Shown piece after piece: positions 10,922 to 20,542 of a stretch of 64,000 nucleotides of DNA. Numbering within the stretch: position 1 is the stretch's first letter; each line of letters opens with the position of its first letter. The DNA lies in NCBI GenBank assembly GCA_021030905.1, contig JAGFMI010000003.1:1240001-1304000 (forward strand). Direction: 5' to 3'. The translations under genes and the position numbers were made by a program. The notes below the pieces were generated by a model. It saw nothing but the letters and a program-made list of their open reading frames with translations, did not search any database and was not told the origin of the DNA. The stretch comes from Pyrenula massariospora. Taxonomy: Eukaryota; Ascomycota; Eurotiomycetes; Pyrenulales; Pyrenulaceae.

Positions 10922-11530
10922 CTAAGTATCACACCTTACAAGTCTTTCTCTGTGCGGCTTCCCCATGTACTTTAGCGCACCGACAACCTCTTCGGAAAAG
11001 AGGGGGCGAAATATAGTCACAGTGGCTACGGCCAATGCAATGGTTGTCACTGCAAATATCCACACGTACGGACCAGAACCTATCATCTCTTTCAGATTCG
11101 TTCCGAACATGCTTGTTGCCAACGACAGCGGCGGATAAACAGCTACAAGCGTCATTAGGAGAACTGACTGACGCGTCTGCTTCAGGCTCTCTTCCGTCTG
11201 CTTTCTACTTTCCTTGCTGTCGAGTACTGCGATAGCGCCGATGAGAATGTCGAAGGTCTCCAGCACTAGTGTGTGCATCTTGTTCGCTTCGTGCATGAGA
11301 TCGTGAAGCCGCTCGCAGGGCGTGCGTCGAAAACGCTTGCGATATTCATCGTCACGAACATCGTCCTTGAGTGCTCTGAAGTAGTCTTCAACAAGAGTGG
11401 GCTCGTATCTGATGGTTCGTGTAAGGAATTACGTAGTGTGGAGAGGTCCTAACGGGGCTCACACGGCACAGGTGAGCCTCCGCGGAACGTAAAGCGGCCT
11501 CACTCTGTTCCCGACACGAACGTGGGCTCG
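10922..11530 (-). pseudogene. CorA-like magnesium transporter, broken C-terminal remnant
   Basis: The intact 3' part (minus strand, about 10922-11420) codes for a long helix (LHDLMHEANKMHTLVLETFDI in two blocks), then two transmembrane segments, LLMTLVAVYPPLSLATS and VWIFAVTTIALAVATVTIF, separated by MFGTNL in the place of the CorA GxN pore motif. Upstream the frame is damaged: a TGA at 11500-11502 in GTE-stop-GRFTFRGGSPV, a TAG at 11449-11451, and a one-base frameshift before RYEPTLVEDYFRALK. The N-terminal cytosolic domain is missing, replaced by AT-rich sequence. Fungal CorA-like proteins of this type move Mg2+ or related cations across membranes; this copy is most likely dead. Confidence 0.65.
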
Positions 11531-12079
11531 ATGCAGATTTTATTTCCTTTGGCACCGGAAATGATAAATGTTACTGCTTCTTACTGACAATGTCGCAAGG
11601 ACCTCAGGACCGCCAACGGCCACTAAAAGCTTAATTTTACATTTAGATAACCCTGCATTTGATTTGTATAGTAATTTGTCTGTTTTGATTAATATTTTAA
11701 GTAATTTTATATCGATCTCGTTGCCGCTTGCGATCAGCTTCATTACTGCTCCAGATTGTCTCATTTTGCATCATTTAATGCTGCTACTGCGACCTCGCCG
11801 TAGCCTACGCAGTACTTCAATGCACAATGGTATGCACTAGGCCACTGGCCAAAGACACAGGCCTTCGGGGGGCCAAAGAATGGACCCATGTCAGCTCCTC
11901 TACGAACTTGTAAGTGCGAAACATGCCAAGAGACGTTGGCGGTGCGAAGCTGCCCGCGATAATGTTTCAGCTAAGACAACCTAAATATCATGTATCAATT
12001 GTGAGCCGTCCGTTACTTGCCTGCGCGGAAACTACCATGGTTCGTCACGAACATACTCAAGACCGGTCATCAAGTATTT
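11531..12079. other. Intergenic, AT-rich
   Basis: AT-rich around 11630-11720; no supportable gene. Confidence 0.5.
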
Positions 12080-14237
12080 ATGCTGCGAGTGACCCGACGT
12101 TTGGGCTTCGGCCCCACGTGTCAGCTTTGTGGAGACCTTTCCATTCGGAAGATCTTGCAGAGGACATGCCTTAATGATCTCTTGCTTTCATATCAGTCGT
12201 CCGGCTGCCCCTTCTGCCTCCTTTTGTGGGCTGGAGCAACGGCATTCATCGACCACCCTGACACCAATCTATTAAATCGAGCCATGAGTTCTGATATCCT
12301 TCACGGCGAGAAGAACGACATATTCTTTTGCCCGATTGCCGCCAAAACAGATTTCCCGGACGCCGATAATTTTCCGATACAGTTCTACCTCCCATCAGGT
12401 ATGTCATGGAGATACAAGCCGTATTGACGAGGTAGTTCTGGCAGAAGAAAATCTAATGAAATAGCGTGTAGATGCCCTTATCTACTCATTTTTCCCGTTA
12501 CTGCGTAATTTCAGCCATGCCCCGGAATTTGGGGTTGTAGACCCAAGTTCAGAAGAATGCATTGCCACTGTCAGAAATTGGCTCAAGAGGTGCACCTCAA
12601 CACACCAGAGCTGCCGATCCAAAAAGCCGCTGAGTCTTCCTCAGCGTGTTCTTGACCTTGGACTAGACCTTTCTGGCCGAGAACTCCGGCTTTATGAAAC
12701 ATATGGGGAACGCGCCGAGTATCTTGCCCTTAGCCATTGCTGGGGAGGTTATCAGCGCTGTAAAACTGAAACCCCAAACATCGAGCAACGTCGAAAGCAT
12801 ATTCCGCTAACAGAATTGCCTCGGAATTTCAGCGATGCCGTTTCCCTCACTTCAAGACTTGGAATTAGATACTTATGGATTGATAGTTTGTGCATCGTCC
12901 AAGATGATAAGCATGACTGGGAAATCCAAGCAGCTCAAATGACGTCCATATATCGCGATTCATACCTCACTGTTGCAGCATCTGTCGCGCCAAACTCTGC
13001 TCACGGGTTCCTGGTACCTCGAGTGGATGCCGAGCGCTATAGAGGTTTTGTACCAAAAGGCCCGGATGGTAAAGAATTGCCTTTTCCCTTGAATCACGTC
13101 AGAGTCAGGCGTTCTCTTCATGATCGAAGACAAAGATGGAGCGGTGCTGGTAAGCTTGACCCTCTCGATAGCCGTCTCTGGGGATTGCAGGAGCGTCTCA
13201 TGCCCACGCGTGTTCTATCTTACCGCCGACAAGAAATGACGTGGGAATGCAAAGACGCACAGGGCTGTGAGTGTTACGGGTTAGAAGAGGATGAGTTTAA
13301 TTATGAGGTCAAGACGTGGGAGCGGGAACTCTACCACGAATTGATGGACAAAGCGGCGAAGAGCGAGAAAGTAGGTTCGTCATTATGCGACTCGATCTTT
13401 CGATGGTAGTACGGAGGCCTTGAGACAATTACCAGTCGCTCGCTCACATATAATTCCGATAGACTAGCAGCTATATCGGGCATAGCTGGATCTGTGCATG
13501 TAGCCACAGGAAGCGAATATCTAGCCGGTATCTGGAAGGACGACCTACCCAACGGCCTTCGGTGGCAGGTCCGGCCAACAAATCTAGCGAATAAAAAGGT
13601 GGAAACAAGTGTACCGGAATCGCAACGGGCACCTTCCTGGTCCTGGTCTTCGATCAATGCGGTTATCATGCAGCAAGGGGGACGTGACAACAGGACTCCA
13701 AGAATCACCGTCACTGACGTCAAATGCATTCTTGAGAGTACCAACAACCCTTTTGGATGGATGAAAGACGGATATGTTGAGCTCTGGGGACATGTGTTGC
13801 CCGGAACAATTACGAGAAAAGCCCCAGGCGGCGATGTCCCTACCTTGACCGTGCTTCATCTTGATGATCTGCCGTCTCAGTTCTCAAATCTAGACATCGA
13901 CGTATCAGAGTTTCGATCGGACACTGTGCTCGTAGAGGCGCCGATGTTGCGAGAAGAGACAAATGATTTCTGTATTAAAACGCTAATACGGTCGAATTTA
14001 TCATGGGATGAGAACGGTCCTGAGCTGAATTGCCCAGTCCAATGTCTTTTACTTAACACAGCGAATGGGAATCCTTTGAGCGATAGGAGCGACCTTATTA
14101 TCCTGGCTCGATCGCTTCGAGTTCGTGGTGCTTATGAGAGGGTCGGCTTCGTGCAGGCGAGAATGAAGAGTCCATTCAAGGATACCATGGGTATGCATAT
14201 CCAAGGCCTTGCGCCGAAGAGGATAAAAATTGTCTAG
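12080..14237 (+). CDS. HET-domain protein, possibly interrupted
   Basis: Heterokaryon-incompatibility (HET) domain protein of the type linked to non-self recognition and cell death. Exons 12080-12398 and 12472-13370, then 13410-14237. The N-terminal part has the cysteine pairs often found before HET (CQLCGDL, GCPFCLLLW). HET motifs follow at about residues 190-330: YLALSHCWGG, LTSRLGIRYLWIDSLCIVQDD, then GFLVPR and the C-terminal LQERLMPTRVLSY and YLAGIW. Intron 1 is normal (73 bp, GTATGT, CTAAT). The second junction is doubtful: either a 39-bp intron (13371-13409) or a nonsense TAG at 13407-13409. The model with the short intron has 681 residues. The ATG at 12080 is the only in-frame start after an upstream stop. 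Confidence 0.75.
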
Positions 14238-14553
14238 GCAAGAACGTGACACCAAAGTTCGTATACCATGTTGTATGTAGATTACATGATGTCTAATTCT
14301 TGTTAATAGAAGTCAAAACGCCAAGATCTCTGCTTCTCATTCCAAACTCAACGCCTTGCTTTGTGAAACAAAGCCCGTCAATGGCAGCAAACGCTAGAAC
14401 TGCGAAGATATTGATACGAATAGAGTAGCGTTGGGTATAGTTCCAGCAAAAAGCACAAATTATGATTACTTGACAACCAACACGTAAACTTTGGTCGATC
14501 TTTCTCCTTGAGTAGCCCTCAAGTGCAGCCAGCTGCGAGCGGTGTCTCAATGA

Positions 14554-14829
14554 GTCCCGGAGATTTTTTGGCATGTCGGGCCGAACGGCTTGGCACAAAT
14601 CGAGACCAGTCGTGAGAAAGCTGAAGATCGTCCTTCTATTTCTGACGGCGAAGGCGCAAATCTATAGATCGATATAGCTGGAAGTGTGCTTAGTCGTGGT
14701 CTCGATGAGATACATGGGACGGTGAGGACGGGTGATGACAAACAGGTCTCAGCGAAGACTCCGCAGGTGGCGGCGACGCAGTTGACTGAGCTAAACACTC
14801 TTTCGCTGTCTTCCACGAATAATAATTAA
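14554..14829 (+). pseudogene. Possible decayed coding fragment, unrecognised
   Basis: One plus-strand frame reads as hydrophilic protein for 91 codons (GLAQIETSREKAEDRPS, GSVLSRGLDEIHG, DDKQVSAKTPQVAA) with a single TAG at 14665-14667 and a terminal TAA at 14827. No start, no domain. The antisense frame is also open here, so the coding texture may be chance. Confidence 0.25.
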
Positions 14830-14950
14830 TGGCGCTGGTTGTGACGAGGGTCGGCAAGTGAGATAGCCTCGATCTCAACGTGGTGACCCTAGTCTCAGGC
14901 ATGTTTGGACCTGAGGCCTATTGAAAGACGAAAGTGGGCATATCAAAAGC

Positions 14951-15762
14951 TCACGGAGCCGACAGCTCATACGGCCGGTTATGGCTATCGAGCTCAGGCT
15001 TCGGCTCAAAATGCTGCGTCGGCGGCTCTGAGCGATGATCAACGCTCTGATATTCGCTGGCGGGTGCCTTCGGGCTGAAGATCCCGTTCCAAGAAGCGCT
15101 GCTGTCTCCAACGCTCCGAGCGCTTCCACCCTGGATCCGATTCTTGCGAAATTGCCATAGAAACAAGGCGAAGCTTGCAACGAACAGGACACCTAATGGT
15201 ACAGCGATGCCTGCAGCGATGGCTGCTGTGTGACTATCCGAAGTTGCAACAGGCGAAGACGTGCTCGAGACCTGGCCTGTCGGCGACCCAATCACCGACG
15301 TAACAGTTTGCGTCACCATCGACGCGGATGTATTGCATCCTGCGCCACCTTGGGTGCAGCACCATGTGCCATCTGTATTGATCTGCAAGTCCGCTTTGCT
15401 GCTGTTGAAAACTGCACCATCCCGACAATTAGCTTTGATCATTGCCAGACGACAAAGGTCTGCCGGTACGTACCTGTGGAATCAAGACAGTAGCTGGAGC
15501 AGGAAGGACCCCAATGCTGATCGGTACATCCGCCTCGATAGAAGACGCCGCCACCAAGAGAATAGCAGAGTCCGCCTCTGACACATTTATCGCCACTCCA
15601 GCAACATGCTGCCGGTGCGTCTTCTTCGCCACAAGATGCTTCCTTGTCGTCGGCTGCGGTTGCTTTGCCGTTAGGCCAGTAGCATGCTGGTGAATCGGAG
15701 AGCGCGGGTAGGAAAAGAGTAGAAAAGCATGCAAGGAGAAGAAAATGGGTGGAGGGCGCCAT
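14951..15762 (-). CDS. Cysteine-rich secreted ectodomain with one transmembrane segment
   Basis: Residues 1-22 are a signal peptide (FLLLACFSTLFLPALS). The ectodomain has about 14 cysteines in a spacing typical of a fungal surface family (CYWPNG, CGEE, CCWSGDKC, GGLCYSLGGG, GGCTD, WCCTQ), then a Ser/Thr-rich stalk, one transmembrane helix (AAIAAGIAVPLGVLFVASFALFLW) and a basic cytosolic tail of about 60 residues. This is the layout of plasma-membrane sensors or wall-anchored receptors. Exon 1 is 15474-15762; the donor GTACGT is at 15473. Two acceptors keep the frame: after 15433 (41-bp intron, adds NCRDGA) or a 62-bp intron ending at GTGCAG, which has a CTAAT branch site and a more normal length. 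Function beyond surface location is not known. Confidence 0.75.
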
Positions 15763-17036
15763 TTAGAAAATGATTATTAACAAATGATTAACCGTAGTCA
15801 AAGTCGTACAACCCAAAGTTACAGCGCCGCAGGGAGGAGGAAAGATGGATAACAAAATGCAAGGGCAAGTCAGTTGCAGATCAACAATCCCCATGAAAGC
15901 CTGTCCAGACGACGAGGAAAGGGGCGATATTGGAAAAGGGAAAGCTTAAGATCCTTCTCACGCTGCGCCTGCTCGATCTTGTGCGCCTCCGTCTTAAAAT
16001 CGATGGGTGGAAGGCAGCATTGATGCTCCTAACCAATCGTTGACGCCGCTCTGGTTTTAGAGTCTCCCGGCCCCGGCGTTAGGGCTCGAAGGCGCAGGAT
16101 CGAACCTTCTGCGGAAAACGCCCTAAAACCTACCCATGTAACGATGCCAGTCTCATACTGTGCAATTGAACTGTTAGTAAGAAGCATACTCTGTCTTCAG
16201 AAGTGAACATCGAACTGTGCATTAGAAAGACTCAGAGAGTTCTATTTGAATAATAAAAGACTGTTGAGTAACGAAGAGCCTCTGGTTGGTGCGAGCGGAC
16301 AGCGGGGCATTGAAATCTGCCTTGGCGACCGAATATTTGAGACACGATGTCCTAATTGAGATGTGGCTTGATCCAGCCGGCTGGAGCCGAGGAGTTTGAT
16401 TCCACGATTACTCAACCATAGGAGTAGGTTTAGACGCGGCATTGTGTACTTTGGACCCGGCTACGCTTTCCCACTCTTTAAATAGCTGCTAATATGGACT
16501 ACAGCCGTTTCGAAAGTGTGTAGTAAGAGAAGACACACTTGGAAAAGAGGCATTTCATCTGGTTGCAGGAAGTGTTTTGATCAGGGGCGGATTCGTGCCA
16601 CTGCGAATCCTTCAACTTTCTCATGCCAAGTTTTGCCTGCCAAGAGCGCGGAAGGCGTTCCGTCAGACGCAAGAAGGGCTCTGATGCACAATCGTAATCT
16701 CGAGGATGAAAATCTGAACGTGCACCACTTCAAAGGAGAAGATCTACCTAGGATTCGACCCTTTTCATATGCTCATTAGGGAGAACGTATTAATCATGAG
16801 AGCAAAGAAATGTCTTCATTTCTCCCATACAGTTGATACATTGTACAGACAGCGGGTGATCGCGGCTCAGCTCTACATGATTGACCAGTATCCAACTTCG
16901 ACCATCTAAGCCCAGAAAGCATCATGCCGCTTTTCAGAGCTAGAGAAACTCGATATTTTCATTTGCAAGCACAGTTCAAGCTGCGAAAGTGATGGTACTC
17001 TTCGATCGCGAAGTGCCTCCCTCTTCCTGGTTGGAT
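15763..17036. other. Intergenic with a hairpin element
   Basis: No supportable gene. Contains the inverted repeat at 16053-16130. Confidence 0.5.
16053..16130. repeat. Imperfect 78-bp hairpin
   Basis: Outer arms GGTTTTAG (16053-16060) and CTAAAACC (16123-16130); inside, AGGGC (16081) pairs with GCCCT, and CGCAG with CTGCG around a short loop. It could be a degenerate MITE or a transcript hairpin. The internal GGTTCGATCC on the minus strand resembles a tRNA B box, but no cloverleaf forms. Confidence 0.4.
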
Positions 17037-17977
17037 TCAAACTTGTGGTGGTGACTGACTCTTCTTCTCGCTCGACGGCGGGATTGTAAATCCAACGCTC
17101 AGGCAAATGAACACGGTTACATATTCCATCAGGGAATGCATGCAGACTAGCGCCGCTATCGATCCGTCCAGAGTACTCCACTTGCTCGATTCCGAGAAGA
17201 CAGAGAGGCAGGCATAAGTCAGACGGACCGCAAGAAAAGAAAGTGAGAGCGATAATCCTTGTAAAATCTACAAGCCAGAGTTTGGTCAGTCAAGCCACCG
17301 TAGCCGGATGGCAGGAGACGAACACGAATACTTGGTCGGGTAAGCGAGCGGGCTTTGAACCAGAGGAACCCCCCAAAGCCTGCAATGACGGCGAGCACTA
17401 CAACGACGATCGCATATCCTGCCCGCAGCAGGCGTATACCCTCAGAGACCAGACTCGGGTTTTTATAATTACCGACGAGTGCGCTGCCGGAGACGATGAG
17501 AGCAACGCCGACTAGGAAGAGGACGCGCATGCCGACGATCGATAAGTGAAATTCTCGGTTCTTGTCAAAGTTCAGGCTTTGTCTGTGAGCTCTCAGCAGA
17601 GTGCATGTTAGATGCCTTGAATAGATATCTCATACATGATTCTCAGAAAGCCGACGAGCGTTATCATCAGTGGAATGACACCTGCGCCCTCGAAAATGAC
17701 AGCTGCGATGATCAAACCAACGCTACTTGGCGTGTCTTCGTGTAGCGCCAATATGATGCCACCGACAAGTCGAACTGAAGTCAAATCAGCAACTCTGTCG
17801 CCTCTTCTGGAGCCCATTCGTCTTACCGATAGAAAAGGAGAATAGGCAGAGCCATGCCATCCGTGGCCGGCCATGCCGCCGAAATAGGAGGTCGGCGGCT
17901 GCAAGCACGGCTGGAACGTAGAAGATGGATTGGACAACGCCTACAGCAGAATGTGCGTTAAACATTGTTACTCGCAT
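17037..17977 (-). CDS. DUF7702-type seven-helix membrane protein (259 aa)
   Basis: Four exons on the minus strand: 17977-17827, 17774-17636, 17582-17324 and 17267-17037, with introns of 52, 53 and 56 bp. Joined, they give 259 residues dominated by about seven hydrophobic helices: VGVVQSIFYVPAVLAAADLL, VRLVGGIILAL, VGLIIAAVIFEGAGVIPLMI, VLFLVGVALIVSGSAL, AIVVVVLAVIAGFGGFLW, SLSLSFLAVRLTYA and LMEYVTVFICLSVGFTI. The NFDKNREFHLSIVG linker before helix four and the final LMEYVTVFI are what I associate with the fungal DUF7702 family. The third intron uses the less common GTTCGT donor. Function unknown; an integral membrane protein. Confidence 0.8.
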
Positions 17978-18509
17978 AGGAAAACTCTATGGTCGAACTT
18001 GGAGAATGGTAAGAGCAGCATCTTGGGCTTGAATTAATAGGCGCCCTGGAAGCCGAATGCTTGATACGATGAAGTCCGAAATTCAGCCTAGCTGATAACT
18101 AGAAGAACCGCAAAAAAGAACCTCATCTAGTAATAACCCGGAGACGCGCCATATGATGGCTTGCACCCAACCTGAAGCGCCAAAGCAGCTTCCCACGGCC
18201 TGATTGGGACAGAAGCTTTGTCACGTGACCGCTCTTTGTTACCGGAAACGGTTTGGTAGCATAATCTTGGCTTTTATCGATGCCGCCTTGCCAAGGCAAT
18301 ACCGATGTCCACTCTGGAACTGATGCAGTGTCTCGTACCTGAAAATCCCAAGCCGTGAGCTTATATATCTTGCAGCATGATGCTGTGTTCCATCTCTGCT
18401 ATCTTAATGTCTCCCGCAAAATGCTGCCACATTGGAGAAGGCGCGAGTGGGCTGCGGCAAAAAGGCGTCTTAATTAAAGGCGATTGCCATTGACCAGGGG
18501 ATCTCCACG
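17978..18509. other. Divergent promoter region
   Basis: 532 bp between the divergent DUF7702 and Zn2Cys6 genes; no further gene seen. Confidence 0.5.
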
Positions 18510-20254
18510 ATGGTCGGTGTTCCTGGCCGCTCGAAGGGCTGTCACGCTTGCCGAAAGCAGAAGATCGCATGCAGTCTAGAACGACCGGAGTGCTTCATAT
18601 GTCTAAAGGCGGGGAGGACCTGCCCTGGCTACCAGCGTGATCGCATTTTCGTCAACTTCGCGCCGTCAGAAGGTGACACTAAGGCAGCCAAACCCTACCG
18701 ATGTTTTCCGCCGCTGAAGCAGCGTTCTCAGCAGAGAGAGCTTGCGGAGAGTCCGCATGTCACGTTGATAGAGCTTGATCACAATGCGACACCCCCAAGG
18801 CCCTCGCCATCTTGTACTTTGGGTCTACAGAAGAGCCTCACCCTCGGAGCACATCGGCAGCAACTTCTTGGAGCCGTTCTCTCGCGCTATGAAACCCCGA
18901 ACCGCCGTGCACAATCAATCGGCGAAGGCCATTGGTTAACAGCCGTACCTTCCCGACCAGCGCTGTCTTCTGCCTTCGACATAGCAGCCATAGCATTCTG
19001 TACAGCCAAGCTGGGGCGCACGACCCGGGATCCCAGCTTAGTGACAGAGAGTCTGAGCCTATATGGTCGTGGGCTCCATGAGCTGCAGCGCGCCTTGTAC
19101 GACCCTCAGCAGATGTACTCTGACGATACGCTGGGCGCGTGCGTTCTCCTGGCCATGTACGAAGCCTTCGAGTGCCCGAGCCGGAGCCGCAAGGGCTATC
19201 TAAGCCACGTCACGGGATGCGCGCGATTGATCTATCTCCGCGGGCCAGAGGCGTATGCAGACGGTCTGGGACACCGGATTTTCAATTCGTTTCGAATCAT
19301 AGCGGTAGGTCGAAGCTCCAAGAGGAACAAATGGCCGACTGACTCTATTAGACACTAGAGGCGCTTGCCACCAAGGAGACTTTTCTCGATGACCCTGCTT
19401 GGATGACTCTTCCTTTCAGGCTCACTCCCAAGACACCAATAAACCGCCTGCTCGACTTGTTACTCCAGGCTCCATCGATCCTACGGCGCTCCGACGCACT
19501 GCCGACACTACGATTCCCGAACGAGCAGCTGAAAAGCGGCCTGTCCATCCTCCAGGCCTGCATGAACCTCGAGCACCGCCTACGTAGCTTCTACGATGAG
19601 CTCACCGCTACCACACAGGCCGAATCGTTGTTCTGGGAAACGCCCGCTGAAAAGGACGCGCTCCAAACACACGTCCTATTCCTCGTCGTCTATACATTCC
19701 CGGACATCCACACCGCGAGCACGCTCATGCTGTACTGGGCCACCCTGAGCATGCTGCGCAACGGCATCTGCCGGCTCAACCTCTTCATTCAGGAACTGCA
19801 GAGTGTAGTTGGGACCTCTGCACTGGCACATCTATCAAAGACGATGGACATCCCCACGAATCTTCCGCCCGATAACAACTCCCTACCCCGCAACAGCACC
19901 ACAGAAATACTACGCACCATCGCGCCCGCTGAGACGCTCCTCAACCATACCTCCAAGACACCCTCTGCCCCCCAACCACCCCCAACTTCGATAAACCTTC
20001 CCCCTCCTCATCCCCTCCACCCCTTCGCAACCCCCGCCCTCCAAGTCTGCGCCTCCGTCCCCTTCTGCCTAGCCCAGGAGGAGACTGACCTCGGTCTCAC
20101 GGCCGTTACCGCTCCGTTAAACATCGTGCTCGATATCTTTCGGTCGTGGGGGGATACGTATATGGCGGAGTGTGGGTGGATTCGGGGGGTGCTCGGGGTG
20201 GTTGGGGCGAGGGGGTTGAGGATTGTCGAGTTTTTGGATGGGGTGGGGCGGTGA
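18510..20254 (+). CDS. Zn2Cys6 transcription factor (565 aa)
   Basis: Fungal binuclear zinc-cluster regulator. Cysteines 11, 14, 21, 28, 31 and 38 follow C-x2-C-x6-C-x6-C-x2-C-x6-C exactly (GCHACRKQKIAC, CFICLKAGRTC). The middle and C-terminal parts are helical and fit the fungal-specific regulatory domain (HRQQLLGAVLSRYE, LLAMYEAFECPSRSRKGYLSH, the latter typical of the DUF3468 group). Exons 18510-19304 and 19352-20254, 47-bp intron with GTAGGT donor and TTAG acceptor; the join restores ALEALATKETF. It converges on the MFS sugar transporter, with only about 290 bp between stops, so it may control that neighbourhood; this is inferred from position only. Confidence 0.9.
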
Positions 20255-20542
20255 TTGAAGGGAAGGAAAGTTGAGACGGTAGTTACGTTTGAGGTTATCG
20301 CTATGCTCTATAGTTTTTAATGTGCTGTATCCCGCTATATGACAATGAGGCGTCCCCCCCCCTTTCCCGAAAGACAGACGCCGTGGTGCTGCAAAGAGAT
20401 CCGCCGGCATAGATCCAATCTGTGTGTCACAGCAGCTCGCAAATATTTGTCCCAAAGACCTCACATACATGATATACCTCCGTTACAACCGACAAAAGGC
20501 GCACCAAGCCTACAGCCAACTTGCCAAGCCATCAAGCATCCC

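Noticed and set aside
16081-16124. Possible tRNA because of GGTTCGATCC on the minus strand
   Set aside because: No acceptor stem, A box or anticodon arm can be formed around it; the sequence is better explained as a hairpin.
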